From Betaproteobacteria bacterium (GTDB taxonomy: Bacteria > Pseudomonadota > Gammaproteobacteria > Burkholderiales > Ga0077523), in NCBI GenBank assembly GCA_025350245.1, contig JANXYG010000020.1, positions 1 through 39,607 on the forward strand: 39,607 nt of DNA. The letters are read 5' to 3'. This document shows positions 32,146 through 39,607 of this stretch, one piece after another; position 1 is the stretch's first letter, and each line of letters opens with the position of its first letter. Position numbers and translations under genes: made by a program. The notes under the pieces are model-generated. The model saw only the letters and a list, made by a program, of their open reading frames with translations, did no database searches and had not been told where the DNA came from.

Positions 32146-33195
32146 ATGGATCCCAAAATCATGCAGAACGCCGATCTCGAAACCGGGCAAGCCAACGCCC
32201 GTTTTCAGCTGCGCGACGTCGTTGCAGGCTATTTTGTGTCGCGCGCACTCCAGGTCGCGGCTCAGCTCGATATCGCCAGCTTGCTTGCTGACGAACCCAA
32301 GACCTGCGAGGCGCTGGCGAATACGACACGCACACATGCAGCGACGCTCTACCGGCTGTTACGAGCGCTGGCGAGCCACGGCATATTCTCCGAAGACTCG
32401 CAGAGCCGCTTCGGCAATACCGAATTATCGGAACTGCTGCGCTCCGACGTTCCAGGCTCAATGCGCCCGATGGCACTGTTTTTCGGTGACGAGATGATGC
32501 TCGAGTCCTGGCAAGCCCTGCGTCACAGCGTTACGACGGGGGAGCCGGCCTTCGAGCACGTTTTCGGTATTCAGCATTTCGACTATCTGGCCCGCCATCC
32601 CGACAAGGCCAAGATTTTCGACGACGCCATGGTGAGTGTGTCGAGCATGATGAACCCCGCGATCGCAAAGGCGTACGACTTCTCGGTATTCGGTACGATC
32701 GTCGACATCGCCGGGGGATACGGCAGCACCCTGTGCAGCATCCTCAACACATACCCCACTCTACGCGGGGTGTTGTTCGACATGCCGCACGTGATCCCTG
32801 GAGCGAACCGATACATCGCTGAACAAGGTGTCACTGATCGTTGCGAGACGATGGCTGGCGACTTCTTTCAGTCTTTGCCGCAGGGCGCCGACGCCTATTT
32901 CATGAAGCACATCATCCACGACTGGGACGACGAGCGCTGCGTGAAAATTCTGCGCAACTGCCACGTCGCCATGCCCAGTCACGGCAAGCTGCTCGTCTGC
33001 GAGCGTGTGGTGCCGTCTGGCAACACGCCGTCCTACTCGAAGGTCTCCGATTTGCTGATGTTGACGATGACACCCGGCGGGCGCGAGCGCACCGAAGTGG
33101 AATATCGGAAGCTGTTCGAGTCTGGAGGCTTCAAGCTTTCGCGACTGATGCCTACCGAATCGGAGCACACTGTGCTGGAAGGGGTGAAGATCTAA
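32146..33195 (+). CDS. SAM-dependent O-methyltransferase (Methyltransf_2 type)
   Basis: A 349-residue protein. The N-terminal winged-helix dimerisation domain (LRDVVAGYFVSRALQVAAQLDIASLLADEPKTCEALA) is followed by a Rossmann methyltransferase domain with SAM motif IVDIAGGYGSTLC near residue 185. The catalytic region is YFMKHIIHDWDDERCVKIL, with the His-Asp pair typical of plant-like and antibiotic O-methyltransferases. AGGA lies ten bases ahead of ATG 32146. Substrate is unknown; relatives methylate hydroxyl groups on aromatic compounds. It is co-oriented with the substrate-binding protein and immediately followed by gene debris. Confidence 0.9.
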   Translation: MDPKIMQNADLETGQANARFQLRDVVAGYFVSRALQVAAQLDIASLLADEPKTCEALANTTRTHAATLYRLLRALASHGIFSEDSQSRFGNTELSELLRSDVPGSMRPMALFFGDEMMLESWQALRHSVTTGEPAFEHVFGIQHFDYLARHPDKAKIFDDAMVSVSSMMNPAIAKAYDFSVFGTIVDIAGGYGSTLCSILNTYPTLRGVLFDMPHVIPGANRYIAEQGVTDRCETMAGDFFQSLPQGADAYFMKHIIHDWDDERCVKILRNCHVAMPSHGKLLVCERVVPSGNTPSYSKVSDLLMLTMTPGGRERTEVEYRKLFESGGFKLSRLMPTESEHTVLEGVKI

Positions 33196-33207
33196 CCGAA
33201 ATCAGTA

Positions 33208-33534
33208 GTGTCCGGACGGCCTTCGTGCAGCTGGCCTGGACGCGAGTCGTTGCGCGACATCCCTGCCTGGCTGGGCCACCTCGCCTTCGGGTTGTTCTTC
33301 ACGCCGAAGGGCGAAAACGACAAGTACGCGCGCCGGATTTGCAGCTCTGCCGGTGTCGCGGCGTTCGTCGGCCAGACCGCCGACAAGGAGCATTGGGTGG
33401 ACGTGGGCCGGTGCTACGAGCGCTTCGCACTGCAAGCCACGGCACTCGGCATCCGCAACGGGCTCCTGAACCAGCCGGTCGGCGTGCGATCAGTTCGGCC
33501 GTTCGCCGCTGCCATCGGACTGACTCGCTGGTGA
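33208..33534 (+). pseudogene. Internal fragment of an Acg-like nitroreductase
   Basis: This frame contains FTPKGENDKYARRICSSAGVAAF, DKEHWVDVGRCYERFALQATA and LGIRNGLLNQPV. I recognise these as the central to C-terminal part of Acg-type FMN nitroreductases, which are usually over 300 residues. The FMN-binding N-terminal half is missing and the final strand and tail after FAAAIGL are lost too. It starts right after the methyltransferase stop, so the preceding junction is a rearrangement point. Not expected to be functional. Confidence 0.6.
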
Positions 33535-33679
33535 GGGCCTGCTGCACGCTGCGGTTCTGGGCGGGTTCGCGGTGGCCGGCCGCCACGACGGCGGCGAGAT
33601 TGCCTGCGGTGAACTGATGCGATTTTTGGCCGAAATGGCGTGGTATCCGGCCGCGTTGCTGCCCCAAAAGCCGCTCGCG
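33533..33679 (+). pseudogene. Short fragment resembling a DUF6544-type protein
   Basis: In the frame of base 33539 the translation reads EGLLHAAVLGGFAVAG, then GGEIACGELMRFLAEMAWYPAALLPQ. The GELMRFLAE-WYP-ALLP signature is what I recall from DUF6544-type proteins of about 250 residues. Only about 48 codons remain. Family naming is from memory, so confidence is limited. It abuts the nitroreductase fragment and the double PRC-barrel gene. Confidence 0.4.
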
Positions 33680-33686
33680 GATTGCT

Positions 33687-34457
33687 TCACGATCCGTCGC
33701 CCCGCCGGTCATATGATTGGTGCAGCCGCTGTTCGTAGTCGCGATCGATCGGGGCCCCCTCTTCGTACGCCGGTGCCGCGCGGATCTGGTCCCGGGTCAA
33801 CCGGGCGAACACGGTCTTGTCGGCCCAGTCGATGCGGTTGATCCAGTGCGTGGCGAGCAGCACCTTCTTGCCCCCCGGCCACCAGTTGCGGGTGTCCACC
33901 ACCAGATAGCGGATCGCCCATGACTCATCGTCGAAAACAAAGTCCTCGACATGGCCGATGCTGCCGTCGGTGGCCTGGATGTCGTAACCGGCTACCACTT
34001 CGCTGCTGCGCAGATTGACGTCTTCCGGGGGGACTTCCTCCTGCCACATCGCGCTCTCGACCTCGGATTCGACCGCCATCGGCAACGGTAGCGGCATCAG
34101 CGGCAATGCATTGCTCCCCCACAGTTGGCCGCCGACCCAATATTCGGGAAAGCCGTAGTGGCGCAGGTAGTCGCGCTCGTGCTGGCGCGATACCGGGCGA
34201 TGGGTCTCGGTGACCGGACTGTTCTGCACTTGCTGGCGCGTGAGCGACACGTCGATCAGCTTGCCTCTGCCCAGAGGTTGCTCCACGGCATGAGGCGAGA
34301 TGAGCACATCACGGCCCGGCAGCCAGGTTCCGGTATCGACGACGAGGTACCGGATCGCCCAGTCCTGGTCATCGAAATAGGCTTCCTTTACGTGTCCGAT
34401 CTCGCCGTCGGTCGCGACGATGCGCGAACCATTGATATGACCTACCGTGTTCAGCAT
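33687..34457 (-). CDS. Protein with two PRC-barrel domains
   Basis: A 256-residue protein with two similar PRC-barrel copies. The first (residues about 5-75) has GEIGHVKEAYFDDQDWAIRYLVVDTGTW. The second (about 150-230) has GSIGHVEDFVFDDESWAIRYLVVDTRNW. A proline-rich linker joins them. There is no signal peptide or membrane helix, so it is cytosolic. AGGAG precedes the ATG at 34457. PRC-barrels occur in RNA-processing, photosynthetic and stress proteins; function here is unknown. It is followed on the same strand by the VIT-family gene upstream, among other stress genes. Confidence 0.85.
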   Translation of the reverse strand: MLNTVGHINGSRIVATDGEIGHVKEAYFDDQDWAIRYLVVDTGTWLPGRDVLISPHAVEQPLGRGKLIDVSLTRQQVQNSPVTETHRPVSRQHERDYLRHYGFPEYWVGGQLWGSNALPLMPLPLPMAVESEVESAMWQEEVPPEDVNLRSSEVVAGYDIQATDGSIGHVEDFVFDDESWAIRYLVVDTRNWWPGGKKVLLATHWINRIDWADKTVFARLTRDQIRAAPAYEEGAPIDRDYEQRLHQSYDRRGDGS

Positions 34458-34534
34458 GTCGATGCTCCTTCGTTTGCGACCGCTTCGCGTCGTTGCCGGG
34501 ATCGACCTCGTCGCTCGGGCGTTATGTCGGTGCG

Positions 34535-35236
34535 TCAGACAACGGCCCCGAAGAGCGCCCCCACACCGGCGGTGATCGCCATCGCGAGTGCACCCCAGAT
34601 AGTGACACGCCATGCCCCCATCAGAATGCCGGCGCCGCCTGCGCGCGCGGACATGACGCCGAGCAACGCCAGAAATACCAGCGACGTCCCTGCGATCCAG
34701 GGGATCAGGCCGCTGGCTGGCGCCAACGCCGTCACGGCAAGCGGCAATGCCGCGCCGACGGCGAAGCTGGCGGCCGACGCCAGGGCGGCCTGCGCCGGGC
34801 GCGCGCCGAGGGTTTCGGAGATGCCGAGTTCATCGCGCGCATGCGCGCCTAGTGCATCGCGTTTCGTCAACTGCTCGGCGACCTTGCGCGCCAGCGCGGG
34901 CTCGACCCCGCGGGCAGCATAGATGGCCGTCAGCTCGCCCAGCTCGGCGGCGGGATCGGTATCGAGCTCGGCGCGCTCGCGTGACAGGTCGGCGGTTTCG
35001 GTGTCGGCCTGTGAATGGACCGAGACATATTCGCCCGCGGCCATCGACATCGCCCCTGCCACCAGCCCGGCAACGCCGGTCACGAGGATTGCCTGGTGAC
35101 TTGTTCCCGCTGCTGCAACGCCCATGACCAGACTCGCCGTGGAGACGATGCCATCGTTGGCGCCGAGTACCGCGGCGCGCAGCCAGCCGATGCGATCGGC
35201 CCGGTGGCGTTCGGTGTGGCGGCGTGAAGGTGTCAT
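34535..35236 (-). CDS. VIT1/CCC1-family iron/manganese transporter
   Basis: A 233-residue membrane protein. The opening helix WLRAAVLGANDGIVSTASLVMGVA and the second-helix motif GLVAGAMSMAAGEYVSVHSQADTE are the VIT family signature. A cytoplasmic metal-binding helical segment (residues 80-135) and three further helices follow (GAALPLAVTALAPASGLIPW, SLVFLALLGVMSAR, AITAGVGALFGAVV). These transporters move Fe2+ or Mn2+ out of the cytosol. The ATG at 35236 is used. Confidence 0.92.
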   Translation of the reverse strand: MTPSRRHTERHRADRIGWLRAAVLGANDGIVSTASLVMGVAAAGTSHQAILVTGVAGLVAGAMSMAAGEYVSVHSQADTETADLSRERAELDTDPAAELGELTAIYAARGVEPALARKVAEQLTKRDALGAHARDELGISETLGARPAQAALASAASFAVGAALPLAVTALAPASGLIPWIAGTSLVFLALLGVMSARAGGAGILMGAWRVTIWGALAMAITAGVGALFGAVV

Positions 35237-35249
35237 GGCACATTCTCGC

Positions 35250-35432
35250 TCACCCCGTGCCCGACAACGTCACGTCACCGCCATGGACATCGACCGTGAT
35301 CTTTTTCGTGTCGGCCGCCGCGCGCCGGTGCAAAGCCGATTCGATGTCCGATTTGATCGCGCCCAGCGACGGCTTCGGTTTGATCGAGATCTGGTCGCTG
35401 ACGCCGGCCACGCCCATGAGATAGCGCACGCA
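35250..35432 (-). pseudogene. Fragment of a BON-domain (OsmY-like) protein
   Basis: The translated segment VRYLMGVAGVSDQISIKPKP, then IKSDIESALHRRAAADTKKI and VDVHGGDVTLSGTG, matches BON domain spacing. It stops in the middle of the domain, where VTLSG is normally followed by a further helix-strand. Its upstream end also runs into unrelated sequence. Intact BON proteins carry one to three such domains after a signal peptide, so this piece is broken at both ends. Confidence 0.6.
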
Positions 35433-35466
35433 TCGCGTTTCACGTGACGGCGTGTAGGACTGGAAG

Positions 35467-35907
35467 GTGTCGTACATGATCGTCGGTGCGGGCGGTTTTG
35501 TCGGCATCGGCAGGCACAACGTCGCGATCCCGATTTCGCAGGTCCAGGAGCAGGACGGCAGGATCGTTCTGGCCGGTGCCACCAAGGACAACGTGAAGGC
35601 GATGCCCGACTTCGTCTATGCGAACGATACCGCCAGGCGTGACCGGTTCCTGGCCATGGCCGATCGTGACATCGCCAGCGCAAAGGACAAGATCGCCGGT
35701 TACGAGAAGAAGGCCGCCGCAGCGGCCGATGAGGTCAAGGCGAAACTCCAGAAGCAGAACGTGGTACTGAACCAGGCCTTGAAAGCCGCCGAGGACAAGC
35801 TGGGTGAGATGCGGAAAGCCAGCGAGAACAAGTGGAAGCAATTCGAGGGCGCTGTGAGCAGAAAGATCGCCCACCTGCGGCAGTCGCTCGAAAAATCCAC
35901 GGATTGA
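35467..35907 (+). CDS. N-terminally truncated PRC-barrel protein with coiled-coil tail
   Basis: A 146-codon frame that begins in the middle of a PRC-barrel domain (VSYMIVGAGGFVGIGRHNVAIP, then LAGATKDNVKAMPDFVYA). In complete relatives a signal peptide and the first half of the barrel come before VSYxIVGAGGF. Here a TAG lies just ahead at 35455. A charged helical tail (residues 55-146, AKDKIAGYEKKAAAAADEVKAK) may form a coiled coil. A start at ATG 35476 with GGAAG nine bases upstream could still be used. The lost half makes a proper fold unlikely. It sits head-to-head with the BON fragment. Confidence 0.6.
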   Translation: MSYMIVGAGGFVGIGRHNVAIPISQVQEQDGRIVLAGATKDNVKAMPDFVYANDTARRDRFLAMADRDIASAKDKIAGYEKKAAAAADEVKAKLQKQNVVLNQALKAAEDKLGEMRKASENKWKQFEGAVSRKIAHLRQSLEKSTD

Positions 35908-36055
35908 TCTTCGTGGGCAACAGGCCGCAGATGCCAGCCCCTGAAGGCGCCGATCCCGCCGCGGGGCGGGGGTGTCGACGTCGTATGATGCGCAAGCCTG
36001 TCATGAGCCGCCAGCCCGCGCGGCGAGCGAGTCACCTCCGACACCGGTATACCCG

Positions 36056-38416
36056 ATGCACGATTCGCTGCCACCCGACCTGCTCCAGAAAATGGACGCC
36101 TACTGGCGTGCGGCCAACTACCTCTCGGTGGGGCAGATCTACCTCCAGGCCAACCCCCTGCTCGAGAGCCCGCTCACGCTTGCCCACATCAAGCCGCGTC
36201 TGATCGGGCACTGGGGCACGACACCAGGGCTGAATTTTCTGTATGTCCACCTCAACCGGCTGATCAAGCAGAACGACCTCGACATGATCTATGTCATCGG
36301 TCCGGGCCATGGCGGCCCGGGACTGGTGGCGCACACCTATCTCGAAGGCTCGTACACCGGGCGCTATCCGGCGATCGAGCGCAACCGCAGCGGGCTCGAA
36401 CGACTGTTCCGCCAGTTTTCGTGGCCCCAGGGTATTTCGAGTCATGTTTCACCCGAGATCCCGGGCTCCATCCACGAAGGCGGGGAACTGGGTTACTCGC
36501 TTGCCCATGCCTATGGCGCGGCTTTCGACAATCCCGACTTGATCGTTGCGTGCATCGTCGGTGACGGCGAAGCGGAAACCGGGGCATTGGCCGCGAGCTG
36601 GCACTCGAACAAGTTCCTCAACCCGGCGCGGGATGGCGCAGTGCTGCCGATCCTTCATCTCAACGGCTACAAGATCGCGAATCCGACGCTGCTGGCGCGC
36701 ATCAGCCGTCAGGAACTGACGGATCTGTTGCGAGGCTACGGTCACGAACCCCATTTCGTCGAGGGCGACGATCCGGCGACCGTGCACCAGAGCCTTGCCG
36801 GCACCCTCGACACCATCCTGGCGCAGATCCGCGATATCCAGCGATCCGCCCGCGCAACTGGCCAGTCGCGCCGACTGGAGCGTCCGCGCTGGCCGATGAT
36901 CGTCTTCCGCACGCCGAAAGGATGGACCGGTCCAAAGGTCGTCGACGGCAAGCCGGTCGAGGGTACCTGGCGCGCGCATCAGGTGCCGATTGCAGACGTG
37001 AGCAACCCGGTGCACCTGGCACAACTCGAAGACTGGCTGAAAAGCTACCGGGCGCACGAACTGTTCGACGCGGACGGCAGGTTTCGGGACGAGCTTGCCG
37101 CGCTGGCGCCGACCGGACAGCGTCGCATGGGCGCTAATCCGCACGCCAATGGCGGTGAGTGTCTGCAGCCACTGTCGATGCCGTCGTTTCATGACTATGC
37201 CGTTACAGTGCCGGCGCCGGGCGGGGTCCGGGCGGAAGCGACACGGGTGCTGGGCAACCTGCTTCGCGACGTGATGAAGCTCAACCTGGCCAAGAGCAAT
37301 TTCCGCCTGTTCGGTCCCGACGAAACGGCATCGAACCGGTTGGATGCCGTCTATGCCGTTTCCGGCAAGGCATGGATGGCAGACGTCGACGATGTGGATA
37401 TCGACCTGAGCGCCGACGGAAGAGTCATGGAGGTGCTGAGCGAGCACCTGTGCGAGGGCTGGCTCGAGGGCTACCTGCTCACCGGCCGCCATGGCCTGTT
37501 TTCCTGCTACGAGGCTTTCATCCATATCATCGATTCGATGCTCAACCAGCACGCGAAATGGCTCACGGTGAGCGGCAGGATCCCCTGGCGAAAACCGATC
37601 GCTTCGCTGAACTATCTGCTCACATCGCATGTGTGGCGGCAGGACCACAACGGTTTCTCGCACCAGGATCCCGGCTTTATCGATCACGTCGCCAACAAGA
37701 AGGCCAGCGTCGTGCGCATCTATCTGCCACCGGATGCGAACTGCCTCCTGTCGGTGGCCGATCACTGCCTGCGCAGCCGCAATCTCATCAACGTGATCAT
37801 CGCCGGCAAGCAACCCGAGTGGCAGTGGCTCGACATCGACGCGGCGGTGCGTCACTGCGCCGCCGGCGCGGGCATCTGGCAGTGGGCCAGCGATGACCAG
37901 GATCCGGACGTCGTGATGGCCTGTGCCGGCGATGTGCCGACGCTCGAAACGCTCGCCGCCGTGACGCTGTTGCGGGCGTACGTTGCCGACATTCGCATTC
38001 GCGTCGTCAATGTTGTCGACCTGATGGTGTTGCAGCCCCGGCCGCAGCATCCGCATGGGCTCGAGGATCCGGCATTCGATGCCATGTTCACCACCGACCG
38101 GCCGGTGATCTTCGCGTTTCATGGCTATCCCGCGATGATCCACAAGCTGACCTACCGGCGCCGCAATCATCCCAATATCCACGTGCGTGGCTACCAGGAG
38201 GAGGGCACCACCACCACACCATTCGACATGGTGGTGCTGAACAACCTCGACCGCTATCAGCTTGCGCTGGACGCCATCCGCCGGATTCCGCGACTGGCGG
38301 GCGAGGTGGAGCGGGCGACAGCGCGTTACCGGACGACGATGCAACGTCACCAGCAATACATCGGCGAGCACGGCGACGACTTGCCGGAGGTCCGTGATTG
38401 GCGCTGGCAGGCCTGA
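36056..38416 (+). CDS. xfp: Xylulose-5-phosphate/fructose-6-phosphate phosphoketolase
   Basis: A 786-residue thiamine-diphosphate enzyme that splits xylulose-5-P or fructose-6-P with phosphate to give acetyl-phosphate. Family marks are [45 protein letters not shown] and the ThDP/Mg2+ motif GDGEAETG at 169-176. Also seen are [19 protein letters not shown] and the late [15 protein letters not shown]. Length is normal. ATG 36056 is preferred over an in-frame GTG at 35972, which adds 28 uncharacteristic residues. Acetate kinase follows after two bases, so acetyl-phosphate can be turned directly into acetate and ATP. Confidence 0.97.
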   Translation: MHDSLPPDLLQKMDAYWRAANYLSVGQIYLQANPLLESPLTLAHIKPRLIGHWGTTPGLNFLYVHLNRLIKQNDLDMIYVIGPGHGGPGLVAHTYLEGSYTGRYPAIERNRSGLERLFRQFSWPQGISSHVSPEIPGSIHEGGELGYSLAHAYGAAFDNPDLIVACIVGDGEAETGALAASWHSNKFLNPARDGAVLPILHLNGYKIANPTLLARISRQELTDLLRGYGHEPHFVEGDDPATVHQSLAGTLDTILAQIRDIQRSARATGQSRRLERPRWPMIVFRTPKGWTGPKVVDGKPVEGTWRAHQVPIADVSNPVHLAQLEDWLKSYRAHELFDADGRFRDELAALAPTGQRRMGANPHANGGECLQPLSMPSFHDYAVTVPAPGGVRAEATRVLGNLLRDVMKLNLAKSNFRLFGPDETASNRLDAVYAVSGKAWMADVDDVDIDLSADGRVMEVLSEHLCEGWLEGYLLTGRHGLFSCYEAFIHIIDSMLNQHAKWLTVSGRIPWRKPIASLNYLLTSHVWRQDHNGFSHQDPGFIDHVANKKASVVRIYLPPDANCLLSVADHCLRSRNLINVIIAGKQPEWQWLDIDAAVRHCAAGAGIWQWASDDQDPDVVMACAGDVPTLETLAAVTLLRAYVADIRIRVVNVVDLMVLQPRPQHPHGLEDPAFDAMFTTDRPVIFAFHGYPAMIHKLTYRRRNHPNIHVRGYQEEGTTTTPFDMVVLNNLDRYQLALDAIRRIPRLAGEVERATARYRTTMQRHQQYIGEHGDDLPEVRDWRWQA

Positions 38417-38418
38417 TC

Positions 38419-39607
38419 GTGCCGGCCACCGCGGCGTCTGCCAGGACCGTCGCCGAAGCGGAACGGATTGTCCTCGCGCTGAACAGCGGGTCGTCGTCGC
38501 TCAAGTTCGGCCTGTACCGCGTCGGCGCTTCCGGGGCGGAAGCGCTGCTTGCCGGCGAAGCGGCAGCCATCGGTGAGGGCGCGGGGACATTCCGCGTCCA
38601 CCATTCGACCCGGCCGATAGCGCCTGCCGAAACGCTTGCCCTGCCGAGTCAGGAGGCTGCGATCACCCGCATCGCCGAGCTTCTGGCCAGCGCCGGTTTG
38701 CCGGCACCGGAAGCGATCGGCCATCGCATCGTCCATGGCGGCCCGACACTGCGGCAGCATTGCCTCATCGGCGCTGCAATCGTCGATCAGCTCGAAACCG
38801 CCACCGTTTTCGCGCCACTGCATTTGCCCGCAGCGCTGTCGCTCATCCGCTTCGCGCAGGCGCATTTCCGCGCGCTTCCGCAGGCGGCCTGTTTCGACAC
38901 GGCCTTTCACGCATCACTGCCGGACATCGCGCGCGTACTGCCGATCCCCCGAGCGCTGCAAGCGGCGGGCATCCAGCGCTACGGCTTTCACGGTCTGTCC
39001 TGCGAATCCATCGTGCACCAGCTGACAGGCGATCTGCCGGACCGCATCGTCATCGCTCATCTGGGCAATGGCGCGAGCGTCACGGCGGTGAAGGGCGGCC
39101 GGTCGGTCGATACCAGCATGGGCCTGACACCCACCGGCGGGTTGATCATGGGCACCCGCAGCGGCGATCTCGACCCCGGGGTGCTGGTCTGGCTGATGCG
39201 TGAAAAGAACTTCGATGCCGACATGATCGAAGAGTTGATCGATCGTCGGTCCGGCCTTGCCGGCATCTCCGGTATCGGCAGTGACATGCGGCGTCTGCAT
39301 GAAGCTGCGCCCTCGAATGCCGATGCGCGGCTCGCGATCGACATGTTCTGCCACGCCGTGGGCAAGCAGGTGGCCGCGATGATCGCGGTGCTCGATGGGG
39401 TCGACCTGCTCGTGTTTACTGGTGGCATCGGCGAGAACGATGCGCAGGTGCGTGCCGCGATCTGTAACCGCCTGCGCTGGATCGGTGTCAGCCTCGACGA
39501 CGATTGCAACCGCGAGGTCCGCAATCCGGTCAACGATGCAGTGTCACGCTGCGCGGTGCTGGTGCTGGCCTCGCGCGAGGACCAGCAGATCGCCCGGCAT
39601 ACCTGGA
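38419..39607 (+). CDS. ackA: Acetate kinase (cut by the window end)
   Basis: 396 codons are present and the reading frame is still open at the last base; acetate kinases are about 400 residues, so only a few are missing. Motifs: IVLALNSGSSSLKFGLY near residue 20, HRIVHGG, FDTAFH, RYGFHGLSCESIV, IAHLGNGASVTAV, SMGLTPTGGLIMGTRSGDLDPG and VFTGGIGEND. The enzyme converts acetyl-phosphate and ADP to acetate and ATP. The start is GTG 38419, two bases after the phosphoketolase stop with AGG upstream; an in-frame TTG at 38398 is possible. A phosphoketolase-acetate kinase operon is an ATP-yielding side path of pentose metabolism. Confidence 0.95.
   Translation, partial: MPATAASARTVAEAERIVLALNSGSSSLKFGLYRVGASGAEALLAGEAAAIGEGAGTFRVHHSTRPIAPAETLALPSQEAAITRIAELLASAGLPAPEAIGHRIVHGGPTLRQHCLIGAAIVDQLETATVFAPLHLPAALSLIRFAQAHFRALPQAACFDTAFHASLPDIARVLPIPRALQAAGIQRYGFHGLSCESIVHQLTGDLPDRIVIAHLGNGASVTAVKGGRSVDTSMGLTPTGGLIMGTRSGDLDPGVLVWLMREKNFDADMIEELIDRRSGLAGISGIGSDMRRLHEAAPSNADARLAIDMFCHAVGKQVAAMIAVLDGVDLLVFTGGIGENDAQVRAAICNRLRWIGVSLDDDCNREVRNPVNDAVSRCAVLVLASREDQQIARHTW

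Noticed and set aside
1-39607. CRISPR array
   Set aside because: No series of regularly spaced repeats was seen; the only repeats are short tandem or paired elements already listed.

Overview
The window looks like a chromosomal segment of a GC-rich betaproteobacterium (Burkholderiales or Rhodocyclales type). The grounds are the gene orders yebC-ruvC-ruvA-ruvB-(ybgC)-tolQRAB-pal-cpoB-queE-queC, then two tRNA-Lys genes, and gmk-rpoZ-spoT, plus high GC at third codon positions. This is an inference from synteny; no rRNA is present.

Layout. 1-2.1 kb: end of a large DEAD/DEAH helicase gene overlapping a tiny remnant of a type I restriction specificity gene. 2.2-4.2 kb: an unusual fusion of a cyclic-nucleotide-binding domain, DUF924 and a 1-Cys peroxiredoxin. 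4.2-4.9 kb: a Phd/VapC toxin-antitoxin pair with a perfect palindromic operator candidate. 4.9-7.5 kb: an EamA transporter and a YjgR/HerA-like ATPase (minus strand). 7.6-18.7 kb: conserved housekeeping block (yebC, ruvCAB, tol-pal, preQ0 synthesis, tRNA-Lys UUU and CUU). Inside this block ybgC is cut to 62 codons and two copies of an intergenic repeat sit behind tolQ and tolA. 18.8-20.6 kb: an FAH-family hydrolase and a small cysteine-rich exported protein.

20.6-25.8 kb is the most interesting part, a compact accessory cassette. Five overlapping or nearly overlapping plus-strand genes encode an acyl-carrier-like protein, an XRE regulator, an ImmA/IrrE metallopeptidase whose C-terminus looks like a chagasin-type cysteine-protease inhibitor, a papain-fold cysteine peptidase, and a thymidylate-synthase-like protein. 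They converge on two coupled minus-strand genes for a MazG-like pyrophosphohydrolase and a uracil-DNA-glycosylase-like protein. Two similar 27-bp dyad elements lie at the outer edges, one upstream of each converging operon. I do not recognise this as a named system. I infer a stress- or phage-responsive system with a peptidase held by an inhibitor plus pyrimidine nucleotide/DNA-uracil handling.

25.8-29.6 kb: a TerC-family membrane protein, spoT, rpoZ and gmk (minus strand). 29.6-33.7 kb: a decayed region with an internally deleted IS1380-family element that still has both terminal inverted repeats, an orphan branched-chain-type substrate-binding protein with an O-methyltransferase, and fragments of an Acg-type nitroreductase and a DUF6544-like protein. 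33.7-39.6 kb: stress and metabolic genes (double PRC-barrel protein, VIT-family transporter, truncated BON and PRC-barrel pieces) followed by phosphoketolase and acetate kinase. The acetate kinase gene runs off the window end within a few codons of its expected stop.
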